A stretch of 64,000 bases of DNA. Origin: Achatina immaculata (lineage: Eukaryota; Mollusca; Gastropoda; Stylommatophora; Achatinidae). This document shows positions 52,375 to 63,995 of this stretch, in pieces. Position numbers and translations under genes: made by a program. The stretch spans positions 38,094,584 through 38,158,583 of the forward strand of contig CM019719.1 in the NCBI GenBank assembly GCA_009760885.1, given 5' to 3'. Numbering within the stretch: position 1 is the first letter of the stretch; each line of letters opens with the position of its first letter. The notes beneath the pieces were generated by a model. That model was not told where the DNA came from. It did not search any database and saw only the letters and a program-made list of their open reading frames with translations.

Positions 52375-54838
52375 TATATTTCAGCAGAGACGATGGGAAA
52401 TATCAAGAAGGACTGGGTATAGTTATGTCATCTGCGACAGCAAATAGCCTGAGTGGGAACCAGTGAACAGTTGTATGATAATAGCACGATACAAAATAAG
52501 GCATGGAAGAATGACAATCATACAATGCTATGCACCCACGAATGATGCAGATGATGAAATAAAAGACGAATTCTGTTACCAACTACAACTCATCAACAAA
52601 GTACCTAAACATGATATCTTAATTGTCATGGGAGACTTCAATGCCACGGTAGGAAAATATACCATCAAAGTCGAAAAAGTAATGGGGAAAAAAGGAATTG
52701 ATACAATAAATCACAATGGAGAAAGATTAATTGAAATATGTCTAACAGAGGGCATGGTGATTGAAGGAACAATATTTCCACACAAAGAAATACATAAAAC
52801 AACATGAATATCTCCAGATGATAGAACCAGAAACCAGACAGATCATTTTTGTATTAGAAAACAATTCAGATTATCTCTGATAGATGTAAGAACATATAGG
52901 GGTGCAGATGTCAACAGTGATCACAACCTGTGTATAGGGAAGATAAGACTTAAGTTGAAAATCCAACACAAGAAATCAATAATCAGAGAGATAAACAGTC
53001 AGCCTACAAGAAGAAAATACCAACAGTAATTTCAATCTGGAACTTGCCAAACATTTCGCAGCACACATCGAGGTAAATGAGACAGATATAGGTGAATTAA
53101 GGAATTCATATATCACAGCCATAATCACAGCAGCAAAAGCAAGTGCTGGACTGCAATCAACAAGTACAAAAGCATGGATATCAGACAACACATGGAATAC
53201 ATACATGAAAGACGTGCAGCCAGATTAGCCATATTGAATGTAAAGACATATCTTGGAAAAGTTTTGGCAAAAGCAACATACAATAAAGTAAAAAGTTCAG
53301 CTAGAAGAGACAAAAGAGAATATATAGACAATATGGCAAAAGAAGCAGAAAATGCAGCAAAAACATATAGAGACAGCAAAACTCTATATAACATACAGAA
53401 GAAGCTAACAGGTGCTTTACCTCCAGAAAAGCGCAGTCCTTAGCAAAACAGGCAAACTATTAACATCAAGTAAAGACCAAAAGCAAAGATGGGCCTAACA
53501 TTTCCAAGAAATACTTAATTGACCAAACACAAATGTATTAATAAATCTTGAAACTGATTTACCAGTTCTACAACTAAATGTCAACTTAGATGAAGTTACA
53601 CAGAATGAAATTGAAACTGCAGTGAATCTAATGGCTAAAAAGAAAGCTGCAGGTGAAGATGAAATAACAGTCAAAATGTTAAAAGCTATTAACAGTGACA
53701 ACATGAGCCAACTACAGAGAATGTTTAATAAATTTGGAAAGAAGGAAAGGTCCCCTTAAATGAAAACAGGAATCATTGTTAAAATACCCAAAAAAGGCAA
53801 CCTCAGTGACTGCAATAACTGGAGGGGTGTAACCTTACTATCAGTTGTGTCAAAGGCATTTTGTAAAGTGATTCTGAATAGAATTAAGGATGTAGTGGAT
53901 ACTGCAATGAGAGAAGAACAGGCAGGACAGGATTTTGAAAAGGGAGAAGCTGTCTCGACCAAGTCTTTACTCTAATAAAAATACTTGAAGAACATATTGA
54001 AAAGCAAAAACCATTAATCCAGAACTTTATAGACTTTAAAAAGGCATTTTATAGCAATGAGATTCATTGTGGAGAATTTTAAGAATATATGGAATACCAT
54101 CTAAAATTGTCAACATCATTAGAAATCTCTACAATGTTTGTGCAGTCAAGACAGAAGAAGGAATGGGCGAATGGTTTCAGATTTGAAACAGGCGTGAAAC
54201 AAGGATGTATATTATCTCCATTGCTTTTTGGAATTGCCATAGACTTTGTAATGAAAAGATGCTGTCCAGATAAAATGGGCATTGAGTGGGTACATGGGAC
54301 CCATATAGAAGATCTTGATTTTGCAGATGATATAACTCTTATCAGTGCCAATGTGAAATCGATGCAGGAAAAAAACAGATTCCTTGTCTTCCTAGCTAGC
54401 AAAATAGGTCTTGAAATTAAGAAAGACAAAACAAAAATTATGAAATTTCTTATTAATCAAGAGGGAAAAATATATGTAGAGGGACCAGCTGTTGATGAAG
54501 TAAACCAGTTTGCACACCTTGGCAGCTACATAGGATGGTGACACCAGGAAGGAAGTTAGAATTGCAAAAACATCATTGTCCTTCAAAAATCTTGAGAACA
54601 TATGGAATTCAAAAGTTATAAGCACAAAAACCAAGTTAAAATTATTCAATTCAAATGTGATATCCACCCTCATTTATGCATGCGAAAGCTGAAAATCAAC
54701 TAAAGAAATAGACAAGAATTTAGACTCTTTTGAAAATACTTGGTATAAAGTGGAACAAATTTAAGAACAACACAGAGACAAGACAGATGAGCAAACAACA
54801 ATCTGTCTCATGGTTGATCAGAAAAAGAGATGGACATA
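52375..54838 (+). mobile_element. AAGAT-family RTE-like LINE, long copy
   Basis: Endonuclease: MTIIQCYAPTNDADDEIKDE, LIVMGDFNATVGKYTIK and SDHNLCIGKI. Reverse transcriptase: AAGEDEITVKML, IVKIPKKGNLSDCNNWRGVT, a disrupted QAGF block at 53930, ETGVKQGCILSPLLF and IEDLDFADDITLISANV (intact FADD). Many indels and stops. The 3' end is lost where the second mariner begins, within RKRDGHM. This copy shows what the 5' half of the family looks like. Confidence 0.88.
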
Positions 54839-54839
54839 T

Positions 54840-56133
54840 GAGGTTTGATTGATAAATTGTGGCCTAAGGTACAAATACTTGAAACACAGTTGATATTAGG
54901 TACATTTGTAGATCAGGTTAATGTAAGATTAAATACCAAGTTTCAAGAAATTAACTATAACCAATTTTTTTTAAAGGCTACTGAAGTGGTAAGGGTGGCA
55001 GAAATTGAGAAAATGGATAACATTTCTCATCAAGCAGTCATTCGCTGCCTCTGTATCAAGGACTTATCATTGAAGGAGATCCATGAAGATATGGTAGAGA
55101 CTCTAGGGGAGAGTGCCCCTTTTTACAGCAGTGAAGAAATAGGCAGCTCCATTCAAACATGGAAGGGAGAATCTGGAAGATGATCCCCGTCCAGGAAGGC
55201 CAAGAACGGTAACCACCGATGAAACCACCGGCAGAATCCATGACATGATAATGGAGGATTGATGACTAACTGAGTGGTACATTGCTACTGATTTGGGCAT
55301 CTCCTAGGAATGTGTTCATGCCATTATTCACAAAGATCTTCAAATGACAAAAGTCTCTGCCGATGGGTCCCAAAACTTCTTGGAGCTGATCACAAATGAC
55401 AGCGTCTCAACATGTCAAGAGACAATCTTGGCCATTTTTCTGCATATCCTGAAAAGTTTATTCAGCAATGTGTGACTATGGATGAGACTTGGGTTCATCA
55501 TTTTCAACCAGAAACCAAAGAACAGTCAAAGCAGTGGAAACATCATGGATCCCCACCTCCAAAGTAACCAGGCAAAGTGATGGCTTCCATCTTTTGGGAT
55601 TCAGAAGGTGTGCTGTTGGTAAACTATGGGATTCAGAAGGTGTGCTATTGGTAGACTATCTTCAGACTATGGGATTCAGAAGGTGTGCTATTGGTAGACT
55701 ATCTTCAAAAGGGCAGAATGGTCACCAGGCCTATTATGCTAATCTTGTGAAGCAACTGCGGGTCAGATTGAAGGAAAAGTGTTGGGGGAAATTGACGAGA
55801 GGAGTCATCCTTCAGCAAGAAAATGCTCAGTTTCATAAGCTGGCGGTGGCAATGGCAGCCTCCAGCTTCTTGAACATCCTCCTTATTCCCCAGATTTGGC
55901 CTCTTCGAACTATTACCTGTTTACCAAACACAAAAAGGAGCTCAGTGGTCACAAATTTGCTTCAGATGATGATGTCATTCAGGCTGCAGACCACTTTCTA
56001 CTGGCACAAGATGCTGACTTTTACAAAGAAGGGATCCATATGCTCCAGAATCGCTGGACTAAGTGCATAAACTTTCAAGGTTACTTTGTTGAGAAATTAT
56101 TATACCTTATGCTGAGAACTTGTCAATCACCTC
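54840..56133 (+). mobile_element. Second mariner element, decayed
   Basis: About 1,294 bp. Imperfect inverted ends: GAGGTTTGATTGATAAATTG on the left and, reversed, GAGGTGATTGACAAGTTCTC on the right. Transposase pieces are SHQAVIRCLCIKDLSLKEIH (DNA-binding), VTMDETWVHHFQPETK (first catalytic Asp), QQENAQFHKLAV (second Asp replaced by Glu) and PDLASSNYYLF (third Asp replaced by Asn), ending NRWTKCINFQGYFVEK. A 32/43-bp segment starting GGGATTCAGAAGGTGTGCT is triplicated at 55596, 55628 and 55671. Not functional. Confidence 0.88.
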
Positions 56134-56468
56134 TAGTAATTTCTAACATGATCTAACAAGCTAACAAGTTACATTTAGAACTATGTCCTTTTAGAACTTG
56201 ATGGCTGGTGAGTCATGAGTTGAGAGATTATTAGCTATTCTATGGAGGCATATAGTTACAAGCCAGTAAAGAGAAAGAGAGAGAGATCAACTCCACACTC
56301 TCTGCTCATTCAAGCTGTATGAAGGCAGGTCTGGAATGCTTTGTTGTGGACAAATTGACTCAGAAGATACATCATTTTAAAAAAAACGTGCATGCAAGCA
56401 CACATGCATTTACTTATAAGCATATAATAACAAACAAGCTACCATAACAATTAAATACACTTTTGCAG

Positions 56469-56662
56469 AAGTTTACATCCACTGAAATTTACTATGCTGA
56501 AACTCATAGTAAGGAAATCAATCGAATCCTGAAGAACATCTTTGCTGTTCATGCTTCATGAAAGTCACTGTGACTGCCCTCAATTTTGTGAACACTCCTT
56601 CTGAGACCATAGAAAACATAATCAGTTCAGATCCACTGGATACAGTGAGAGTGTTCATTGAG
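56469..56662 (+). CDS. SNTX-AIG1-Hint gene, exon 7 (frame lesion)
   Basis: Good borders (acceptor TACACTTTTGCAG, donor ATTGAG|GTAAGC). The exon is 194 nt, not a multiple of three, although both neighbours join in phase 0. The reading is open from the acceptor (FTSTEIYYAETHSKEINRIL) to a TGA at 56559-56561, and in another frame from about there to the donor (VTALNFVNTPSETIENIISS). One base therefore appears to be missing near 56555. Length, phase (0-0) and layout (RIL, then K-V-x-V/A, final strand before a Glu at the donor) recall exon 2, so it may be a related module. It sits directly before the GTPase exon. Confidence 0.6.
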
Positions 56663-58160
56663 GTAAGCTAAATGTTCTTCTAAACAAATTATGCCTCTTC
56701 CTTTTATCATGTTGTGCATTCACTGGTGGAACAATAGTACTATATGGTTGATGGTTGACTTTAATTAATTTTTTTCTTGCTGCTGCTTGAAATTACTGGA
56801 AGAATTGAAGTGAAATGAAAATTGAAAATTGTTATTCAGATTCTTACATTACATTATTTGGAGGATATATATATATTATAGTACTGACACAATAAATATA
56901 AAGCAAAAACAAATATATTTATATATACACACACAAGGTATATAAAAATTGTTCTCAGAAATATGTATCGCTTCTGAGTCCAAAGGTTTTGCTCTCTGAC
57001 TAGCAACTCCTGTGCCCCCTTTCATATGACTGATGAAGACTCCATCACTGTCTCTACATGGGGGCCTTCTTTGAGAGGGCTTGATCTAGTAAAACAACTG
57101 TTACACACAGGAACAACACAAACACAAATTTTATAAGACTCTTGACAAACACCTAGGCCAGATACCCCATGTAGAATCACAATAAAAAAAAACAATACAG
57201 CATGATTGCCAATTGTCAAGTAACACCAGATATTTAATGGATGAATCTAAACGATGAAGAAAATTTGATGGTGAGTGAAACATAACAAGTCATATATTAC
57301 TTATGATGACATGTAGATAAGTTCAAATGGCTAAATCTAATATAACCAAGTGGAGCTACCAAATACAATGAAAAGCAGCCAAAATTGAAATGTAGTCCAT
57401 TCTTGAAAATGAGTATACAATTTTCAGTAACAGCATTACACAGTCTCAGCACAAGACAAAAACTCAGAATAACTCAAGAAAGCATGGTACTTGTAGTTTC
57501 AGATTTTCACACTATTCTTGTGCAAAACATTATTACACATTCAACTGAGCTCAGATAACCCAGGGAAAATCAGTCTGATAGCCAAAACAGTAACAGTGCT
57601 CAGGGGCATTAACTTTACCTAAGTTATTTTCCAGGGATTTATACCCTTGCTCACATATTCTGTTACATATAAAAATTAGAAAAATGTAGTAAAATGCACC
57701 ACAGATCTAAGAGTGTAACCATGGCATACATCAGTTTTTTTCTAGTTTTATTTTTTTCTAGTTTTGCTCAAAATTAGCAAATTTTAACTAGGTCAGAGAC
57801 CATCTCACAATTCTTAACCCTGGTCGACTGGTAAGTACAGCACATGGAGATAAACTACTTTTAAAAGCCAGCTTTAATTTTTAAAAAAAGACTTTAGCTA
57901 GTATAACTGTATTTTGCACAGAGAGTTATTAAAATTATTGGATATATAAGTATATATATGTTAATTACAAATTAATTTGAAACATTAAAACTTTCATGAA
58001 AAACAACATCTTTAATAAGTTAAACCACATTTAGTAATGTTGGATTGAATATTATGAAAGCATCTCATCTAACAGCTTTCTCTTTAATCAGAGTTAAAGC
58101 AGTTCTGATACCATTCATGGCAGTTTTTTATGAGGGATTTTATTTTACATTTTAATTTAG
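56663..58160 (+). other. Last intron, no other features
   Basis: AT-rich with short (TA)n near 56866-56878. I see no mobile element that I can name. Confidence 0.5.
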
Positions 58161-59910
58161 AATGCCACATCCAAGTTACCACCTGGTGGTGATGTTGACC
58201 TACTTATGATTGGCAAGACAGGACATGGCAAGAGCTCCACTGGTAATTCTATCCTAGGACGGGACATTTTTGCATTTTCAGCAGATGGAGATTCCAAGAC
58301 CAAAAACGTGGCACAAGGATGGACTGAGATTGATGGCCGCAGGATCAAAGTAGTTGATAGTCCAGGTGTGTGTGATACCAGTTCTGATGAGAAGTCAGGA
58401 ATTGACCTTGCTATTAGATCTGTCAGTGAAGCCATTGCTAATTGTCCAGCAGGTTTTCATGCATTGCTTCTTGTTATTCGCTTTGGAGTTCGTATAACAG
58501 CTGAAGAAGTGAAGGCAGTTGGTCTTCTGAAACACATCTTGGGCGAAAATATTATCAAGTCTCATAGTGTGTGTATTATTACACACGGTGATAACTTTGA
58601 GACAGAAATGGAAGGAAAAAAAACATGTTTTATGGACTGGTGCAAAAGTCAGACTGAAGATCTGAGAAATCTCTTCAAGGAATGCAACTACAGGTGTGTA
58701 CTTTTCAATAACAAAGCCAAAGATGTGAAGACAAAGAAGACTCAACTGATTCATCTAATGACAATGGTGGATAGTGTAAATAAAAATGGCACACGTTACA
58801 CAAATGATCTTTTTGAGTTAGTACAGAGAGAACGTGACAGAATTATCCATAAAGCAAAGGTACCACAAATGAATGAAGACATTATAAGAGATATTCAACT
58901 TATTCATCAAAATCTGCATGATTTTAACAACACCAGTTCTCGGATGCAGTACAAGGAGGCATTGCTTGAGCTACATGAGAAGGTAAATGATCTCACCAGC
59001 ATTCTCAAAATGACACAAAATGAACAACTTCGCCATCTTGAAGGTAAAATTTCTGCCTTACAAATAAAGATTGATAAGATTGCTAATAGCCATGAAACAA
59101 CTGCTTATGTTGCATCAAATAGTGCTCCAGAATCAGGAGATGAAAATGAGGAAAATCTGGCTAATAGTGAAAGATTAAAAATATATGAGGAAGATCTTCA
59201 GATATACTGTGAAAAAGAAGTGTCACCCAACCAGACAATGATTATTGAGAAGGTGACTGAGAAAGTAGAGGCAGAGATTAAGAGAAAAGGTGGGTGTTTC
59301 CCTAGAACCTCGGTTGTTACATTAATCAGTGGAAAGTCCATCACCTTGGAAGAGCTAAAAGTTGGAGATAAAGTGCTTGTCAGGGATAAAGCAGGCCATC
59401 TGAGCTATGACACAATCTACATGTTTGGACACCAAGAACTGGAAACTGACAATGAGTTTATTGTCATAAAGACAGCCTCTCAGACTGTGTCTGTTACAGC
59501 TGAACACTTGTCTTTTGTACAAAAGATGGTAAAGAGCTGTGTGTAGCTGCTGAAAAAATCTGTGTTGGAGATTATCTTCTGGTGTCAGTGAATGAAGCTT
59601 GATTCCTCATGAAGTCAAGGAAGTCACTTATGAAAGAAAGAAAGGTCTGTTTGCTCCATTTACCAACAGTGGCACTATCATCATTGATGGTACGCTAATG
59701 TCTTGTTACATCAATGTTCTGCCACACAAAATTTGCCACGCTCTACTGTGGCCAATGCGACAGTTATATCGTCACTCACCTCATGCTTTGGCTTACATAA
59801 ATGGATCACCATTACATCATCCTGTTCCTCGCTGGGCTGTAGCTGCACTGAAGCTGATGCAAGAAGACAAGTCACAATGGTTGAATATCATGTATGAATC
59901 TATTATGTAG
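58161..59910 (+). CDS. AIG1/GIMAP GTPase, coiled coil and Hint domain; last exon
   Basis: Acceptor TTTTAATTTAG, phase 0. Numbering from Met at 58206: G1 GKTGHGKSST (3-12), G3 VVDSPG (49-54), AIG1 conserved box with ALLLVIRFGVRITAEE (86-101), G4 ITHGD (125-129), G5 LFNNK (166-170). All are AIG1-type. This family binds GTP, oligomerises and acts at membranes, often in immunity. Residues 205-296 form a charged coiled coil. A Hint domain starts at GGCFPRTS (Cys364) with LKVGDKVLVRD and SVTAEHLSF (Thr431, His434). Frame breaks near 59521-59525 and 59590-59598 (one base each) interrupt it. After them GLFAPFTNSGTIIIDG and SCY (Cys codon 59704) match the hog-type second half. The end is MYESIM and TAG. 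Hint domains cleave their own N-terminal boundary. Whether this one works is unknown. Confidence 0.85.
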
Positions 59911-60051
59911 AGTAAAACGTGAATTGCACTTGTTTACTATGAAAACTAGAATACTATGATAATTTATTACTTTGTATCTTGGCCATTAAAAATGTAAACA
60001 TGACCTTCCACTTAATTATTAGGTCTTCCTTTAAATTATCAAGAGTTTCTG

Positions 60052-60057
60052 AATAAA
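60052..60057 (+). terminator. Polyadenylation signal AATAAA
   Basis: Canonical AATAAA about 140 nt after the host-gene stop codon, on the same strand. It is the first such hexamer downstream of the stop that I noticed. Confidence 0.5.
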
Positions 60058-60089
60058 TTGAAATGTTTTAAACAGCTAATGCTAACTTG

Positions 60090-60362
60090 GCCAAAACCTG
60101 ATCAATGAGATTTAGATTAGGGGAGCAGCTGGCCAGGTAAAATGTGTGATATTGTTGGCATTCATTCCATTGTTGACAATGTTTACTCTATGATGTGTTG
60201 CGTTATCATGAATGAAAATGAATCCAAAACCAAGCTGTATCATTTGGAAAATTATGTGTGACTTGATGACATCATCCTGGTACCACTATTCATTATTTTT
60301 ACACAACTTAAAAAAGTGGAGGTCAGTACATCCATCCACCTTTATACTGGCCCAGATTGTAA
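60090..60362 (-). mobile_element. Tc1-like transposase remnant
   Basis: The minus strand reads WASIKVDGCTDLHFF, then FIFIHDNATHHRVNIV (catalytic Asp-Asn with His), then a decayed FTWPAAPLI-ISLIRFW, which fits WPA-SPDLNPI. It has one stop and a shift. No inverted ends are visible. Confidence 0.65.
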
Positions 60363-60363
60363 G

Positions 60364-60485
60364 ATCATCATCATCATCATTGCCTTTCACTCCCTTGAGA
60401 GCATAGGCTACTGATAAAGGCTTTCCAGTCATCCCTGTTCTTGGAATTATTCATAATATCGTAAGATGCCCCCTGTATTTATGTC
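60364..60485 (-). mobile_element. LINE 3' end scrap with (GAT)n tail
   Basis: ASYDIMNNSKNRDDWKAFIS then SLCSQGSERQ and (GAT)n (ATC repeat at 60364-60380) on the minus strand, like the C-terminus of RTE-type LINEs. Confidence 0.6.
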
Positions 60486-60539
60486 ATGTAAAAAATCCTT
60501 TGCTCCCTGGACACCACATCTAATGAAATGTTAAAACTA

Positions 60540-60625
60540 TTTAAGAAAAAAAGTAGAAACAGCTTTATTATTTAATGAGCACACAGTTGTGACATTTCAG
60601 TTTGTACCTTAATCATAGAAAAACA
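60540..60625. repeat. Solo end of an inverted-repeat element
   Basis: AAAAAAAGTAGAAACAGCTT then TATTATTTAATGAGCAC and CACAGTTGTGACATTTCAG matches the ~80-bp terminal repeat of the element at 61532-62147. No partner end is seen nearby. Confidence 0.75.
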
Positions 60626-61189
60626 TACAGGACAAAGAAATAGGGAAATATACGGTCAAATGAATGCTAGTATAGCATATAAATACTATAGCATATTCAG
60701 TTGAACCCACTTAATATCACATCGCTTTATGACACAACTCAAATACTATCACAGAAATTTGTATCCCCAGCCAACTCCCATAAATATTGAGCTTTTCTCC
60801 GTTTAGTATCACCCTGCTTATTGGCACATATCAGTTAATGTCATCATACTTTTGCACACAGGGGAGTTAAAGACCCCTACTTTGTATTGCAAACTGGACG
60901 AGTCCAAGTTATAAACACATCACAAAGCATTATCAGCTTCACAACTCATCATCGCAAGCTGTTTTATCACAAAGTACATGCTGCATCAAATTTTTGAAGA
61001 TGTGACCATCAAATCTTAGTCGCCCTTTCAAAAGATCATGATTAAAACTGTGTTTTCTTTTTGGTTTTCTTTATCAAGATGTGGGTGGTGTTGTCTAGTT
61101 GGCAGTGAGAGTTGATAGTTGGTCATTTTTGAGCAGTGTAAAATCACTTCTCTTTGGTTCTCATTGTGACAGATAATAGCTACTAAATG
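60626..61189. other. No recognisable gene
   Basis: AT-rich. A GTTGAACCCACTTAATATC stretch at about 60700 hints at a pogo-like relic but is not enough for a call. Confidence 0.45.
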
Positions 61190-63995
61190 CAAATGCATCA
61201 ATCTAGATTGTCTCGTCTCCTTCCTTGTATACCTTTCAGTGTTGAAAGGACAAACAGATATCATGTTAGGGCTCAGCAATTTGCATATAATCAGATATTT
61301 AATGCTTCTGTAATTTCCTCTCTCCATCTCTTGCATGGATGGCTTCTTCCTCTGTTACCTACAAATCTTAGTGTGAATATTTTATGTGGTTTGCTGTCTG
61401 GTAGTAACCATGTAATATGGCCAAACCATTTGACTTGCTGTTTCTGGATACAGGAACAATAATTAGTGCATAAGTATACAACTATACACGAAAAACTGCA
61501 GTAAAGTTGTGATACCAAAATATAAACTATGAAAAAAGTAGGAACAGCTCTATTACTTAATGACTACAAAGTTGTGTTGTTTCGGCGTGAGCCTTTATCA
61601 TACAACACATACAAAACAAACAATGTCATGCAGATGAAACAAGCCACCTAGCGCTTGAGAACCACTACATTCAGGACTTGTGATGCTGGAACCACATGGT
61701 TTGAACTCGTTATTCAGCTACACATAACATTCTCTTCTTCCACAATCATAATCCCTCTCCACTAACCTATCATGTAGAAAGATCCACCTATCACACATCA
61801 CAAGTCTCTATTTACACATTCTCTACGCTTCACCATGTGCATTTCTGTACATTTCTGAATAAGCACATTTTGAACGTAGCAACGAGCGCATTTCTGAACT
61901 AATGTCAGAAAAGCTCCATATTCTTTCAAGGCATTTCTGAACGAGCATTGGAAAATCTACATATTCTTTCAAGCTAAGTGCTCTATTCATTTTTTAAATT
62001 TATTTTTTTAACATAAGATTCATGTGAATCTATACTGTATCTCCTCTCTCTAGTTCTTCATCCTGTATGCGTTTGTATGATTAAGCTCATACTGAAACGT
62101 CACAACTTTGTAGTGGTTAAGTAATAAAGCTATTCCTACTTTTTTTCCTAATTTAAACATTTTGGATACAGTGCATACTGGTGTTACTCCAACATTTTCT
62201 CTGATAGTGTCATTTCTTATTTGGTATCTTCTTGTCATATTTAGTATTCTCCTTAAATATCTTATTTCTGTCATGAAGAATTTTCTTTTGTTTTTGGCTG
62301 TTAGTGTCCATGTTTGACATTGGCAGCATAGAGTTGGGAGGAAAATTGTGTTGGACAGTGCTCTTTTTGTTTCAGTTGTGATGTATTTGTTTTTCAGTAA
62401 AGGAGTCATTTGTCCAATGACCTGATTGCTTTATTACATCCGTTCTAAATCTCAGCCTTAATTTTCTCTGAGGTTGATATTGTGCTACCTAGGTATTTGA
62501 AATGCTTCACCTGTTTCAAGATCTGGTTGTCTAGGAAGATCTTTATTTGGATTTCTTTTCTCGCTATGGTTATGACTTCCATTTTTTTCAGCGCTTATCT
62601 TCATGTTGTGACTTTTTCATGCCTTTGTTAAATTATCTATGTTCTGCTGAAGGTCTTTTTTTCTGATGTGGCTGTATGTGCGTTATTGTCAGCAGAAGAA
62701 GTTTATGGTCCACCCATTGGGTATGTTTTCTGGACTGTGTTATGGGTTTATCAGTATTGTTTCTGGGGTTGAGCAGCTTTGTGGTGGAATTTTTACTATG
62801 TATGTAAAATTCTCTGTTGTCAGTGTATGTCATAAATAGTAAGGGAGATAGTACACAGCCCTAACTCACTCACATCATTTTATGATGAATGATTCAGATT
62901 GTAACTGCATGTGTTCTAACTGCACACTGACTTTTCTTATATAGATTTTTGCATAGGTTGATCTGACGTGTACTAACTCCATAATGTGAGATTTCCCACA
63001 GTTTATACAATATCCATCTACTTATCAAATGCCTTTTTCTTGATCTACGAAAGCTATGTGCAGTATCTGATTGTGTTCAACTGATGTTTCTGTTAGTTGT
63101 CTTAGGGAAAAGATGAGATCTTTAGAGCTTCTATTTTTTTCTAAATCTTATACAAGTTTCATTTAACTGTAGCTCAATCAGTGGTCATAGCCTGTTCTCT
63201 AGGATCTTGCACATTTTTACAGCAAGACTTAATAGTAAGGTGCCTCTGTGTTGGTTACAATCCCTTTTATAGCCTTTTTTCTTCCATATTGGAATAATTA
63301 CAGCATTTCTTCAGCCCTGTGGCGGTTCTTGTTGTTCCCATACCAAGTTATAGAGTCTGTGAACCCAAGCTATTCTAATTTCCTTGAATATTTGATTAAT
63401 TCATTTTGGGGATTCCATCATGTCCTAGGGCTTTGTTCATTGGGGGTCTTTCTGATGGCTTCTCTGATTTCAGTTAGTAGTATGTTTGGTTCCAGTTCTA
63501 TTTCAGTTAGTAGTATGTTTGGTTCCAGTTCTATGTGGCCATCTGCGTTGTTATATGGTTTTGACATGCCTCAGATGGTATACTGAGTAACTTGTCAAAG
63601 TACTGTCTCCATTTCTGTAGTGTTCTCTTTTGTTTGCATAGTGATTCATCATTAACATCATTTACGATCTCTACTGAAGTGCTCTGCTTGTTTTCTCGTA
63701 CTGATCTTTTTATAAGAGATTTGTAGCATCTTTATGATTGTTGTTGAATACTTCACTGTATTCCTGCCATGATTTTACCCTTGCTTTTTTTATTACCCAT
63801 TTAGATTGCCTTCTTGCAATTCAATATTCAGTGTAGTCATGCTCCTGCTCATTTCTCATCCATTCTTTGTATTTATTTTTCATTTCTTTTACAGCCTTTT
63901 TCACCTCATCATTCCACCATGGTGTTATTTTCATTTCTCTGCCTCCTTTTTTCATAGTACCACATATTTAATTTGCTAATTGCAGAATGTGGGTT
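61190..63995 (-). mobile_element. WFGHIT-family LINE, decayed
   Basis: Minus strand: RT pieces near 63250-63350 (VIIPIWKKKGYKRDCNQHRG then LLLSLAVKMCKILENRL), then LSNTIFLPTLCCQCQTWTLT and FMTEIRYLRRILNMTRR, and finally QKQQVKWFGHITWLLPDSKP and RWREEITEALNI near 61320-61460. Stops are frequent. The element is interrupted by the inverted-repeat element. A 33-bp direct duplication lies at 63470-63535. The 5' end may continue beyond the window. Confidence 0.65.
61532..62147. mobile_element. Inverted-repeat element (MITE-like), ~616 bp
   Basis: 61532-61612 and 62064-62147 are inverted copies of about 82 bp at roughly 80% identity (AAAAAAGTAGGAA, TATTACTTAA, ACTACAAAGTTGTG, TTATCATACAA). The interior has no protein. 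It interrupts the WFGHIT LINE, whose reading resumes at about 62150. A solo end lies at 60540. Confidence 0.75.

Noticed and set aside
56940..57220. Possible exon or element near 57000-57220
   Set aside because: No splice-compatible frame, no family motif and no second copy in the window.
60690..60900. pogo/Tigger-like element (GTTGAACCCACTTAATATC)
   Set aside because: Only one end-like motif was seen; no matching inverted end or transposase.
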